In this document: positions 31,253 through 45,200 of the stretch, one piece after another
Numbering within the stretch: position 1 is the first letter of the stretch
How the letters are laid out: every line of letters starts with the position of its first letter
The notes under the pieces: generated by a model
What the model was told of the DNA's origin: nothing
Seen by the model: the letters and a program-made list of their open reading frames with translations, nothing else
The model's database searches: none
Translations under genes and position numbers: made by a program
NCBI GenBank assembly: GCA_034509925.1
Contig: CM067536.1
Coordinates: forward strand, 6,967,501 to 7,031,500
Direction of reading: 5' to 3'
DNA from: Hirudinaria manillensis
Lineage: Eukaryota > Annelida > Clitellata > Hirudinida > Hirudinidae
Length of the DNA stretch: 64,000 nt

Positions 31253-32761
31253 ATGACTTTCAAAGAGTTACCGAGTCGAGTTGCAACAATTTGGGGAACT
31301 CGAACTCTGTCAACGAAGAAGTTTCATTTGGACCTCTTGGATGAAGTCCACACCGACGGAAAAGATGGAGAAGCGACAGGAACTGAAGTAGTCGATCTGG
31401 AAGATGGAGAAGACGTTCGCTTGCGGGCTGCTACAATGGCCCGAAAACGGGAGCTTTTGTAAGAAGTGCTTTTATCTGTCAGATTTTATTGTTTAATGCT
31501 TGGACGAGATGGTTCAATATGACACTTTTAAACAATTTTTCTAGAAAAAGGTACCAAGTCAGACGTGAAACTGCGAGGAAAAGTGGATTTCAAGTAGTTG
31601 GTCTAAAAAATGTTTGTCATGCTTAATTTAAAACAAAAAATGTGAAAATTTTTCAATAAATGTTTAACATTTTTCAGTTTTCTGATAGCCTGTTGAAAAA
31701 AATACCACATTCTTTTGCAAACGCAAATTTTGTAGAGAACATCCTCAAAAAGATCGAAGGTTCGGCAGGAGTACAAATGTTTACTATAAATCCTTTTTAT
31801 TGCAGAAGATAATTGAGTATTAAATTCTTGATTAATTATTATTTTCAGGAAAATTTGGCTTTGTTATTCTGTCATACTTTCATTTTGTCCTATGGTTACT
31901 TGCTGTCAATTTCTTCCTCAGCGTCATCATCCTCCTCTTCATCATCATTCCACAATCCTCAATTCCACCTTATGACTTTATGGATTATTGCTCCAAAAAG
32001 CCTTCAAAGGGTAAGTTTCATTTATGGTTCCAAAAATCATTAAAACGTGAGATGATTTATAAAATGTTTACAAAATTTATAACATTGGTTATAAATGGTT
32101 ATTAGATATCTTATCAAATATTAGATCAAATATATTAGATTATAGAATATTTTGTCAGTTTCTGAAATTTGGGGGTGAGGAACCAAAAACATTATCTAAT
32201 AATATTTATTAAATTATAATATAAAATAATTGAAAATGATTCTCAGCACGTCGTATTACTTGAAGCTTACAAATTAGAGCTTACATTTATTCGTCATTGA
32301 AACGTCATTAATTAACTTAATTTTAATTTAATTAAATGTTATTAACTAAATTGATGTAAATTTAATTGATAATTCGTTTAATTTTCAACAACAGCATCTC
32401 CCGAACTCCAAAACAACTTGACAGAAGAGGCTTGTGACCTGACCAGGGAGCGTCTAAACTGGGGTCCTGGAAACAACAACAACAAGAACAACAAGGAAAA
32501 AATGGATTCAACCACTCAACAATTTGTTGATTTTCTCCAGGGAACTGTCAGTCCATTTGTGGATTATTTGTTATTTTTACTATATTCAAACAACTTTTTA
32601 TTTTTAATATTAATATTTTAAATATTTTATAATAAATTAAATTTAATAAAATTCAAAATATGGCAGCTGTTTTTTTTAGTGCCAGACACTATTACACTCA
32701 CTGTTAATTATTGGATCTTAAATTGTTGAGTCTTATTACAGTGTGTGTCTTTAATGATTCC

Positions 32762-32798
<37 letters not shown>

Positions 32799-34867
32799 CG
32801 ATGATGATGATGATCCAGGGCTGGATGGAAGGAACGCTGATGTTCTACGGAAGTTATTTCATCAAGGACTCAGACTCCAGTCACTACTACAACACGGCCC
32901 TCGCATTTCTCCTCGTCTTCGCCGTCTACTTCCTCGTCTTCCTCGTCCTCACTGTTGCTTAGTTGGTTTCCATGGTTTCCATTATGTTGTCATTGTTTCT
33001 GTATTTTTAATTCTGTATGTATAATGATATTTTTGGAACATTGAAAACATTATTTAAGTACCTTTGATAAACGATTGCACCTTTTTTTTTAGTTCAGCCA
33101 ATAGCATAAGGCAGAGGATGTTGACCTATAAGAAACTGCTTAATCTGTCACCAAGTCACATCCCTGTATCCTCATTGGCTGGCAAGTTGTTCACAGGATG
33201 GGACTTTGCGATAACCAATCAGGATCAAGCCGACTACAGGCACAAGCTGATAACTAAATTAATCATGGTTGTTATTATTATTATTATTATTTATTTTTTT
33301 ATTACTACCTTTTACGTCATGATCTTTAAAATATATGAATGAATAAATACAAGTTATGGTTTTAAATCATGAATTATGCAATTGGCATCTTTATTAACAA
33401 CAACTTATTAGCATTACTTGGCACAGGATTATTTTTCAAAGGTATAAATAAATAAGTGTAATTGTGATATTTTTTGTTTTTAAACCTGAAATTAAATTAA
33501 TTAATTGAGTTATTATTATTAACAACATTATACGAATACATCGTTCAACTCAGGAGACCTGCCACGAGATCCTAAGGCAACGTAACAAGAGGATGCCTGC
33601 TTTTTGCGAGAGATTGAAACTCTGCTTCGTCAGAATCCTCGTCAACGTCGTCATCTTCGCACTCATCCTCCTCTCCCTGGCCGGCATCGTGGCGTCGAGT
33701 GTGACTCAGCCCGACGTGAGCATTCCATTACTTTGTTGTTTTTTTTAGGCATTAATTAACATTAAATTAGCATAAATTACAAGTTTTCTGATTTTATTCG
33801 TTTGCATAATTTATGTTTTTAATTATTTTGTCATAATGTTCTTATTTTCATAATAAAATTCAGGCTTTTTCAAACCTCACATCAATTGTTTGACTATAAG
33901 TTACCTCATTACTTAACTATTACCATTAATAAATCAATTTATAACGTGTACAAACAAATAATTTCTAAATCCTATTCTTTTATCTTATAATTCTTATTTT
34001 GTAATAATAATAATAATAATATAAATTATTATCAATATTTAATTCAGTTGTTGGCCCACGACAAGGTCAAGGACAACAGCGCCCTAAAACTCTTCTGCTC
34101 CTTCCTGCCTCCGATCTCCGTCGTCTTCTTCAAGTTCACGATGCCACTCGTCTTCAGAGCACTCACGAGGCACGAGAAGTACCACCCGGAGACCGAACTC
34201 AACCTGCTGTTGCTAAGGTAAACAAAAAGGAGATTGCCATGGAGACGGATTACCGTCTTCCTATTGGTCGGCCGTTTTTGAATGTTTTTTCAAACAGACT
34301 TGGAACTGCTTTGAATGTCTGGCTGGTTTTTTTAAATAGAATTTTGTTATTTATTGATTTTGAATGTTAAAATACTGAAATTAATTTTTTTGGGACATGG
34401 TTTGAAAATCTTTATTCATTTGTATTTTTCATTTAATAATTTTTTAGAGAGGGAATAAAAATAGATAAAATATATTATAATTATAGATTATAATTATGAA
34501 ATATAATATAATAGATTATAATTATAAAACTCACCTTCAGGTCAGTCCTCATAAATTTGGCATCACTGATCACTCTTGTTGTGACGATTGGCATACAGCT
34601 TGTCTGTGGCCATAAACAGCCTTGCATCGAAAACATTCCTGTTAGTATTTTTATATTATATTATATTTATTTTATTGTTATTATTATTATTATCATTATT
34701 ATTATTATTATTATTATTATTTAGTTATATTTATTTGCATTTAATTTTTTCCTATTTATCCAATTTTATTCATATTTAAATTTCACTGAGTAATAACAAA
34801 GTAATTAAGATGTAAGTAATAAAATCATCCTTTACCCTTTCAGAGAGTTTATTATGTTGGATTATTA

Positions 34868-34916
<49 letters not shown>

Positions 34917-37134
34917 AAAGACTTTTTGTTTATCAATCTTGTAGTGTTGGGAAAACTACATTGGACAGCAGTTGTACAAACTATGTCTCGTCGACTTTGT
35001 TGTTGACATCATCTCGACATTCCTTGACATCTTCAGGAGGTCGGCCATTTTCCTTTTCAATTAATCCACTCCAGAGCTAAATATTCTGAATGATATGTTG
35101 ATTCATTAAATTTATAATTAACACTCATAAAATACACTTTGATATTAGCCGAGCTATATTTGCAATTCGTTGTGTATTACTTAATCATTTATTACTTAAC
35201 CATTTATTACTTAATCATTTATTACTTAATCATTTATTACTTAATAATTTATTGCTAGGAAGTTGATGGATTTGTTCCCTGGGAATAAGTTCTTGAATTA
35301 CTTTGCTTTGGAGTCATTTGACGTTCCAAAGAACATCATTGATGTCATTTACAAGCAGACCGTCTGCTGGTTTGTTTCTGGAAAAACCGTTGTTTTCGTT
35401 GGAATTTCTAGAGTTAATTTAAAGTTTAAGTTGAAATTGTTTTTATTATTTCTTTATTATTGCTTATTTTTTTATATTATGTTATCCATAAGATATTCAT
35501 TAGATTTGTTTAGTAACTTTTTCAAAATGTTTCTATTTGAGCTGTTTATTATTTATTTAAAAATAACATAAAAAACATATCTTTGTGGTTGATATATTAG
35601 TTATTGATATATTTGTGGTTCTTATGTTTGTTGTCAATACAATTTGTGGTTGGTATGTTTGTCATTGATACAATTTGTGGTTGGTATGTTTGTTGTTGAT
35701 ACAATTCCCCGACAGGCTGGGCATCTTCATGGCTCCTATGTTGACCTTTGTAACAACCATCAAATTCATGCTTTTGTTTGGACTGAAGTCTGTTAGTAAT
35801 CCTTGTTATTATTATTATTATTATTGTTGTTGTTGTTATTATTATTATTAATATTATTATCGTCATCATCATTATCGTTATTATTGTTATTATTGTGACT
35901 GTTATTAAATTAAACAATATCTACTAGTCACATTCGGTCATCACCATCATCACCATTGAATGTAATTCTTAATTAAATTAATTAACTCAAGCCAAGACAA
36001 TAAAATAACAACAAACGAAATAATTTATAAATAATTAACGTGCAGTTCACGGTGCTAATCAATTACAAACCGAGTTCGAAAGAACAGCAAAGAAGCTTCG
36101 AGTCTCGATATTTCTTTGCCGTGGTTCTCCTCTTCAGCCTTGTCGTCTGCTCCGTCCTCAATCTTTTTGCGATCGGCAGGTGCTTCCATTTTTTATTTTC
36201 TAACGTTAAATGCTTAATCAATTATTCGCTCCTAACTGTTGTAAGCATTAACTATTACTAATTACTAATTATAATATTATTATTAGCTTCCCTATTGATT
36301 TCTTTTCACTAAATGGATAATCAATTATTCACTCCTAACTGTTGTAAGCATTAACTATTATTAATTATTAATTAGTTATTATTAATATTACTAATTATAA
36401 CAATAATTACTAATTAGTTGTTATTAATATTGCTAATTATAATAATAATTATTAATTAGAATGCATTGATGACTCTTAACGAACCCTAGAATCCTGCCGT
36501 CTCAATCCTGCGGTCCGTTTCGAATCTTCACCAAAGACGTCCACTACATGTACTCGTCTGCCACGGACGTCGTGGCAACCATGCCGTCGTCTGCTCAGAC
36601 GTTCGTCTGGTTCCTTGGATCTTGGATCTTCTTCGTCGCGGTCATGGTGATAATCAGGTGATAATTTTTTGTAATCATCAGACTGGTTCGTTTGGTTGGT
36701 GTTGATGTGATAACGCGTGCTTGTTTTGTTTTTGTTTTTCGAGCCAATTCATTTAATATATGGTGATGATGAAGACGACGACGACGATGACTAAGATGAT
36801 GATGATATTTAAATTAAAGAATAATATGTTTATCATTACCACTGTAATTGTATGATCAAATTCTTTTCAGTCTTTTCTTTCTTTATTACCTGTCATTGGC
36901 CAGTGGCAACAAAAAGTTTGCAAGCAGTCTTGAGGCACAGCTTGTATCTGTTAGGATTTGTATCTATTTTCAAAGTTTGAAATAAATTTATCTAGAAATA
37001 TAAATAAACTCCAACTAAGTGTCTGTAGATTACGTTACTAACATTAAAGAATTGCAATTTGGCAGATGAAGTCTCTGAACCGACAATACAGAAAGGAAAT
37101 CCTTGCTTTGAGGCAGAGATTGGGGAGAAGCTAA
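31253..37134 (+). CDS. transmembrane channel-like (TMC) protein
   Basis: Multi-pass membrane protein of the TMC family (TMEM16-like fold; mechanosensory or ion-regulatory roles in animals). Exons: 31253-31458, 31545-31593, 31678-31759, 31849-32010, 32395-32546, 32819-32953, 33115-33267, 33554-33715, 34048-34217, 34541-34640, 34945-35039, 35259-35369, 35716-35791, 36046-36179, 36490-36657, 36871-36943 and 37066-37134; about 698 residues, typical of the TMC5-8 size class. Seen motifs: IEGKFGFVILSYFHFVLW (TM1), GWMEGTLMFYGSY, KLFTGWDFAI, the family signature CWENYIGQQLYKL, DVIYKQTVCW and SCGPFR. Mostly well-phased junctions support the chain. The acceptor of the exon at 33115 is the weakest: the better pyrimidine-tract site upstream would break the frame. 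The first ATG fits an acidic N-terminus but a longer 5' exon cannot be excluded. The orthologous subtype (TMC5, 6, 7 or 8) was not decided. Confidence 0.92.
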
Positions 37135-38139
37135 GCATTGATCTGTAATTTGCACTTAAATTTGTAAATGTTATTTCACAAGATTCATTTCCTAATTATG
37201 ATATTGATACTTTTTATATCTTCCTTTGTGTGGTTTACAATTTGTTACAAAGTTTTCAAAGTTTATTAGGTATAATGTTATTATGCTGTCATTTTCTTAA
37301 TCAAAAATGTCAGTATTGGTGTTGAGAAGCTTGTTTCTCTACTTCATTTTTGCCCATAATTTGTTTTGTTTTGACTTTTATGGTGATGTGAACTCATGCA
37401 ACTTTTTATAAAGGACTTTACTTTTATATTTGTTATTGGCACAAAGAATATTTTATTTGTGTCACTTCCAAGCTACAGAGTTGTCATGACATGTTGTTGG
37501 AAAAAAATAGTGCTACGTTAAATAAAATCAAAAGGTTTGTTATTCAGGCATTTGGGTTAAACTATCATTAAACTTTGTTTTTCACCATTTCTTTTAGCAA
37601 ATGTTGTAAGCCAAATATGTAGAAACGGTAGCTTAAAACCTTTAGGCAATAACCAATAAGTGGCACGTTTCCAGATCATGGGTCATCAGCTCTTGTTGAA
37701 GCAACAGGGCGTTGGAATGTTGTCTACAGAAATGAAGCGCTTAAATAATTGGTAGACCGCACATCATCACGGAAATCGCTTGAAATAAATAATAAAAAAG
37801 TCTGGGCATTTCAACTAAATTTATGAATTTTATTTAGTTGGTGATGTCAGCTATCTTTGTTATTGTAACTATACATATGTTATTGTATATAAGGTCCAAT
37901 AATTAATGTGAATTATAGGTTTGCAACCTTCTTTTTTTGTTTGGTAACTTTTTTGCTTTTATAAAACATAAATTTCGTATCAATCATCTAACAAACATCA
38001 AGATATCTTTGTGGCCCAGGCGGGTTTTTTCTAGGCGGGTTAACTGCTAATAAATAGCTTTGTTTTGGGTACCTAGCTTTTGGTATCTTCTGCTGTTGGT
38101 TGAGGGAAGCTTAGTGGAAAGGACTGTTGAGATCAGAAG
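37135..38139. other. intergenic region between TMC and TDP2
   Basis: TMC 3' UTR and TDP2 upstream sequence, both on the plus strand. An AATAAA at about 37519 could end the TMC transcript. Nothing else coding was seen. Confidence 0.5.
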
Positions 38140-40674
38140 ATGTCTGATTCAGATTCAGACGACCTCGATTTACCTTCGGCGGCAGAATGTGACAAAAGAT
38201 GTCGAGAATTTGCATCAATCACAGACACCGACACTGCGTTGGCCATGTTCTTTCTCCAGGACAGAGGATGGGATCTCCAGGTAAAAGGGATTAACCGGTT
38301 TGTTAATTAATTGTCATATAATTTGTTTCGCGCGTTTCGCATAAGGACGTACAAATGTAATATCTCCAATCGCTAAATGTAGTTGACGTTTGATAAATCG
38401 ATTACGTGACAATTTGTCAACTTATGCATTGTGAATTGTGATTTTTTGTAAGTATCGTAGTGCATTGTCATTCTCCGAATTTATGAACATAGTATTTTTT
38501 AAGCCTTAATCTTTCATTTTATTCGCCTTCCTTTAGACATCCCTCTCTGATTACTTCCAAACTGTAGACATGGAAAGAAGTGGAAATGCCTTCAACACTT
38601 CCACCATCTTGTCGATCAAAGATGTCACAAATTCAGCTGCTGTTCTTCCGGAAGGAGAAAAGACCAAAGAATTTGTCGATCCCGAGCCTCACAGGTTCAG
38701 AATCATGTCGTGGAACATTGATGGGCTTGATGAGAACAACATTCAAACTCGTTCCAAAGCTGTTTGCAGGACGATTGCAAAGTACGTCATTCATTCAAAT
38801 TTGCTAGATTGTGTCAGTAAGCAACGTAACAGTTCTTCTGAGATTTTATCACTTTCCAAGTTGCATTTTTGAGCATAACTTGGATTATCCATAATGGATT
38901 TGTAAATCAGGTATTAGTGTTTTGAATCTTGCTGAGCTTTTGAAACAAACATTGTCAGCATCGTTTGTTGGGTTCCTTTCTTTGGTTTTCCTGCAAGATA
39001 TTTTAAACCAACAGTGTATCGTTGCATGCAAACGACAATAAATCTAATAAATCATCACAAATTTACTAAGATCTTACTAAATCTTACTAAGAGTTCTAAC
39101 TCCAAAGTGCTCATTGTCCAGTGAGAAACCAGATGTTGTGTTCCTGCAAGAGGTGGTCATCAAGAACTTGGAGGTGATACAGGAGAAGTGCGGAGCCGAT
39201 TACTCCGTCATTCTCGGCACAGAGAAGGGAAATGCGCCGAGCATGCAGTACTTCATAGCCATGCTTCTCAGACGCAACACCGTCGAATATGTCAGTCACA
39301 ACGTCACGCCATTCTCTGGCAGCATCATGTCAAGGACGATCCTGCACGTCGTGGTGAGTGAGGGGCTGTTGTCGTGATGTTGTTTACTAACTACTTGTTA
39401 CTTTATTTCTTTGATGCTGGTAACTGGGATGTACTTATAAATTGATAGTACTAAACACTCCTTGTTAGAATAATGTCAAGGTCATTGAAATGCACCAACT
39501 GAGCTTTAGTTGGGACATACTTATAAATGATGATAGGCTGTAATTATGTTTGTATTGAGATTTTATTTGTAGCAATTATGGTTAGTTTCCATTTAAGATA
39601 TTTAGGAAATAATTTTTAAATATTCTGTTAAATTCCTTTGAAACTTGAGTTGTCAAGCAGGCTGACAATTTGTTTGTTTGTTAGGCTAAGGTCAAGGGCA
39701 TTGAAATGCACTTACTGACCTCCCATCTGGAGAGTACGAGAGACTTTGAATACGAGAGGGTGAGGCAGATGAGAATTGCCCTCCAACAGGCCTGCGAAGT
39801 GCCAGACGACAAAGTTGTTGTTTTCGGAGGGGATCTGAACCTTAGGAATTCAGAGGTAAGTATACGATATGAGTATAATCTACAAACGATGCTCTTTTAT
39901 GTTGATCATGTTGTCTGTTCTTTAAACATCTCCATTCGTACGTCTTAAATTGTTCCATTGAAGTTCTGTTTTGGGGAGAGGCTTTTCAATCAATCACTCC
40001 AGATTATATCACTTTTAACATTTCAATCAATCACTCCGGATTATGTCACTTTTAACATTTCAATCGATCGCTCCAGATTACGTTAATTTTAACATTTCAA
40101 TCAATCGTTCCAGATTATGTCACTTTTTCACATTTCAATCAATCGCTCCAGATTATGTCATTTTTCACATTTCAATCAATCACTCCAGATTACATCACTT
40201 TTAACATTTCAATCGATCGCTCCAGATTACGTTAATTTTAACATTTCAATCAATCGTTCCAGATTACGTCGCTTTTAACATTTCAATCGATCGCTCCAGA
40301 TTACGTCGATTTTAACATTTCAATCAATCGCTCCAGATTACGTCAATTTTTAACAGGTCGAAAAGGTCGGACACCTGACTGGCAAACTCTCGGACGTTTG
40401 GGAAGAAACCGGCAGAAGACCAGAGGCAGAATACACCTGGGACACGCTGAAGAATGACAATCTGCAGAACAGCACCGAGTGGAAGAAGAAGCCTCGGCAC
40501 AGGTTCGACAGGTTGTTTTACAGAGGCGCGGGTCACGTGAAGGCGGTCTACTTCGAGCTGGTCGGATTCCAGAGGGACCCGGACTGCAGAAGGTTCCCCA
40601 GTGACCATTGGGGCATCTTGGCTCACTTCAACAGGGTAGATTCGGAGGAGGAGGGCTCCGAGAAGGCCCAGTGA
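38140..40674 (+). CDS. TDP2: tyrosyl-DNA phosphodiesterase 2 (TDP2)
   Basis: Nuclear repair enzyme that removes trapped topoisomerase II by cleaving 5'-phosphotyrosyl-DNA bonds. Exons: 38140-38280, 38537-38781, 39122-39353, 39685-39855, 40357-40674; 368 residues against 362 in human, all junctions in phase. The acidic start (MSDSDSDDLD) is followed by a UBA-like segment (ALAMFFLQDRGWDLQ). The exonuclease-endonuclease-phosphatase domain shows SWNIDGLD (catalytic Asn), FLQEVV (metal-binding Glu), LTSHLEST, GGDLNLR (catalytic Asp), HRFDRLFYR and SDHWGILAHF (catalytic His). The position after GGD is Leu where Thr is usual in vertebrates. The ATG is preceded in the same exon by no other in-frame start close by. 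The protein looks complete and active. Confidence 0.95.
39984..40356 (+). repeat. 37-bp minisatellite, ten copies, ending at the TDP2 exon 5 acceptor
   Basis: Ten units of the form TTTCAATCAATCGCTCCAGA, then TTACGTCAATTTTAACA, fill the 3' part of TDP2 intron 4. The last unit ends TTTTTAACAG instead of TTTTAACAT, and that AG is the acceptor of exon 5. Units 3 and 7 are identical, and units 2-4 resemble units 6-8, suggesting duplication of blocks of about four units. Confidence 0.92.
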
Positions 40675-42203
40675 ATCTCGTCCGTCGTCGCGTCGGGGCT
40701 TCGTCGGCTCCGACGATCGATGACTTCTGCTTAGTCGACAGTAAACAGAGGATCTGCAAGGATCCACGATACTCAGATACTTGAACCAACCTCACTTTCA
40801 TGTAAAGTTTGTCTAAAAACCACTTTCTGCTTTTGTTACCTATGAACGACTTCTTGCCAAGCAAACGAACGAGTGCATTTGCGTTCCCGAGGTTCGTTCT
40901 GTGCTTTGGACGTTCGGAAGTCACGCAGGAGAGCGTCACGTCAATCCAGCGAGTGACGCACACTCACAAACTACAAGCCATCCAGCAACAGTGTACTTTC
41001 AGCAGCTTAGGTTTATTTGTGGGACTCACAATTTTCTGTAATGTATCAATTAATTCTAAAGGAATAGAATTCTAAATTAATTATTGTATCAATTAATTCT
41101 AGAGGATTAGAATTCTTTGTTCTATGTTTGGTTCCATGTTTATTGTTATTATATGACCACCAGAAAAATTGGTTTTGATGATTTTGTAGTTTCTGATGCA
41201 GTCTTTTTAGACATTGGTCCAGAAAGCAGAGATTAAGTTAACGAATTATTATTAATAATATTATTATTCTAACAATTTGAAGAGAAAAATTAAGAAAAAC
41301 CATCACTGAAGTACATTTTATATTGGTCCATGCAACAAATTCAGTAACCAAGAAACTTACATTTTTCTCTGAGAATCGTTTTTTTTTCTATCACATCATC
41401 ATCGTTATCATCAACAACAACAACAGGAGCTGAGAGCAATCTCATGTCAGTCCGTCACTGCACTTACTTGTTTAGTGACAGAAAAGTAGCACTTGCCAGG
41501 GCCAGATCAGTTGACACCAACCTGAGTTTTCAGGTGTGTCATCGGACATCCAGGACTCAGTTAAGGATTAACAATTAACCGTCGTCGTTGGGTTACACAC
41601 GCACACGAAAAACGCGACGCCGAATTCCGATCGGATGGAGAGAAAGAAAACGTGGAGAAATAAAGTTCATGCAACAGGTCAGGTAATAATACCACGATGT
41701 CAAGGTGACATGACGGAGGGTTGGAGCCATTTTGATGCGACGTGCGGCGGCCGTTTGGCATTCATCAATATTTACATTTATCGATAATTTATTCGTGTAG
41801 AGAATCAAGAGCAGTGGTTAAACAATCAAACTTAACGATTTAGTTACGATTGCAATACTGATGGTGACTATAGTCCGAGTCGAGGGGTCGAAGGTCGAAT
41901 CACCCGAGAAACCCGGACTCATGAATTGCAAGTTTCAGCACCGAACAGACTGCCGCCAACATTAACATTAGCACGATTAAGCATTAATTCCTCTCGAGTT
42001 GATTCACAAAAAAAGTAAGAAAGCATCAACAGAACTTAGTGACCTCGTCTCGACCTCAGAAGGACACGTAAGATTTAACATTGAGGATTCATGCACTCGA
42101 CGGCCAATGAACGAGAGACTCCGCAGAACACGTAAACGAAATAAAACGAATATTTAAAGACGGGAAGGAATAGAGGGATGAATAACAATGAGTTCTTCGG
42201 TCG
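40675..42203. other. TDP2/MGAT1 convergent intergenic region
   Basis: Holds the 3' UTRs of TDP2 (plus) and MGAT1 (minus). A single exon-like segment on the plus strand at 41427-41533 has an open frame (for example VALARARSVDTNLSFQ) between an AACAACAG acceptor and a GTGTGT donor, but it could not be attached to any gene. No other feature was recognised. Confidence 0.5.
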
Positions 42204-45200
42204 TCACGTGAACTCTGTCAAGCTTTGTTTCGGTAGCCTTTGAAGGACTTGCTCCGGGGTCGGGGGGCAGATGTACACCCTGCGACCTTTGTACATGGTG
42301 CTCACGATGCCCATGTAACCCGTCCTTGGCACGTCTGACTGTGAATTCGATCGATCGATTGAATCAATCACTTGCATCAATCAACCCAATTAATTTTTTC
42401 TAAGGCCACTGGATTTAATTCCAAATGAATGTGCAGAATGATTTCATAACCATTCTAGACTTTAATAATTTAAAATTAAATATTCTTAACTTAAATAAGA
42501 CGTATTGTTCCCAAATTGCTTAAAAGTCTGTTGTTTTTTAATATTAAACAAAAAGAAATTGTTTCACTTTCACTCAAATTAAGAGGAAAGATTAAGTTGG
42601 AATAAAAAGTTATTTAGATGGCAATAAGTTAATAAAACAAACCAAATCCCAGCTAAAAATTGTAAATAAATATAATAAAATAATAATAATAAAAATAATA
42701 TTAATAATAACCTTAAGATCCTCCATTATAGCCAACTTCTTGGCTATTATGACAAACTCAGAGAGGGTCTTGTACTGTAATCTGTACGAAGAGGCCTTAA
42801 TGTTTGCAGGGTCGTCGAGGTCGTTGTAGCTCAAGAGGGTCACTGAGTACACTGTGTTTAGGAATGACTCGTCGTAGATATCCTGCAACGTGATGATGCG
42901 ATGATGTGACGATGCGACACAGTAAGATGTCAATGTCGTGTGGGAATCAGAAATCTCGTATCGAGAAACGTATCATTAGAGATAGCAATGATCACGTGGC
43001 TGATAATGATCCAAAGCAGAAGGCCTTGAGAAAAACGGTGATGTCATGACACTTGGGTCATAACAAATGCTGAGATCTTTACTTAATAATTAATAAGAAA
43101 TTAATGACAAATAAATATTAAATAACAATGAATTACGGAATTAATAAGATGTCAATGTCGCATGGGAATCAGAAATGATACATGTATCATTCGAGAAATC
43201 AATGATCACGTGGCTGATGATGATCCAAAAGAGATGAAGGACAAGAAATATGGCGATGGAATGATACTCGACAAATGATGAAATCTTAACTTGCGATGAT
43301 GATGACTATGATAAATTAACAAACAATAAATTAATAATAAATAATATTATGATTAAATAACAACTCAACAAGTGATGAAATCACAACTTGTGATGATGAT
43401 GACGATGGTAAATTAACAAACGATAAATTAATAATAAATAATATTATGATTAAATAATGATGAATTACAAGGACAAACCTTCGTCAGATAGAAGAGATTG
43501 TATTCTGTGAAAGGCACACGCCCAGTGTAATGTTTGATATACTTCAGGTGCTTGTCAAAGTATTGACCCCTTTTTGAACATTTGCATAAAAAAAAGATAT
43601 CACTTAGCAACTAATTATTAATAATTACCTGTTATTCTTTAATTAATTATTTTAGATATAATTATTATCTACTTATAATTAGTCTTAGTCTTGGAATATA
43701 GAGCTTTACAAATCATGTTTGTAATTTAAAATTTGAATTTAGGCATTATTTTTAAACTTCAAAGGCATGTTTCGATCCTTGAAATGTTTAACTTGATGTT
43801 TATAACATAAACATAAAACAACAACATCAAGTAACAACAACCACACAACAAAACCAATCGATTGCCACAACACCGATGCAATCTCTCACTCACCCAGGAG
43901 TTATTCCAATGACATCATCACAACATCACAATCATTATCAATTGAATAAAATTTGTTAAAAATATAAGTTATATACATTTATACAGGATAACATTTAACG
44001 ATCAATTCTGAGTTCAATTCATCATTCATCAACGTTTTTAATCTTTTCGCAGTTCAAATTCGGGCAAAAAATGCTTTTGATTGATAAATTGAAAACATCG
44101 CTTCAGGCTGCAGACGACAACGAATCTACAACAATGGCAACAACAGCAACAATGGCAACAACAGTGACAACAACAACAGTGACAACAACGACAACAACAA
44201 AAAAGTAAACGGACTTGCTGACTCCTATTTTTCCGAAGGTGCTCGTCCTTGGTATCTCCGGCCTGATGCAAGACCTTCCCTTCCGCTGGTCCGGATGTCT
44301 CATCCAGTCGTCCCAGTACCTGGAATGTTTTCGTGGAGTAGTTAACTTTATGAATATTAATTAATTAATTAGTCTTAATTTTTATTAGCAGTTAGCGATT
44401 TATTTGGTTCAGAGGAGCGTTCCCCCTCTCTTTTCTTTTTTCTTCATCTCTTCTTTTTGTGAGCTCAGTTTTCGTTTGTAAATATTGTTTCAAAGATGTT
44501 TCAAGATGTTTGAATATTTTGACTGATGTTTCAGATGTTGTGCTTTCAAAGGATTACTTTTGAATATTTTACTGTTCAACACACAATTAGTCTGTATTAA
44601 CCTATATTGCAATTATAATGTAAATTTAAAATAAAAAATGCATTTATATATGTCAAGACTAATAATCATAATAATAATAATAATAATAACAGTAATAATA
44701 ATAGTAGTAATAATAATAATAATAGTAGTAGTAATAGTAATAACAATAACAATAATAAATATAAAATAATAAAAATCGTAGTAATAATATTGTTTTACTG
44801 CATGAATTTTTATGGAAGGCTTTGGAAGTTGCTAACGTTATCGGCCATTTTGGTGCCAATTCTTGCCAAACGTTCTTGAGAAGCATCCAACCCAGGCCTG
44901 GAAAGAAGTCCGTTCTGTAAAGGAGATCTAGGAATAATAATAATAAACAAAATATTAACAATTAATGGTAATAATAATTAGTAAACAGTTAATAGTGATA
45001 ATAATAATTTGATTATCTTTAACATCCTGGATAAATAGGAACTTTAATATTAAATGTTAATCCTTATATTATTATTATTATTAAGAATATTATTATTATT
45101 ATTATTAAGCCTCAGTTATCATTGTGATAGTATTTTGAATTCATAGTAAGCATTGATCAGTCCTAGTAGGCTTGAGCAATTGTTAGGCAGGATACCATCA

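Noticed and set aside
39984-40356. Regularly spaced 37-bp repeats resembling a CRISPR array
   Set aside because: The repeats are head to tail with no unique spacers, lie inside an animal intron, and have no cas genes nearby.
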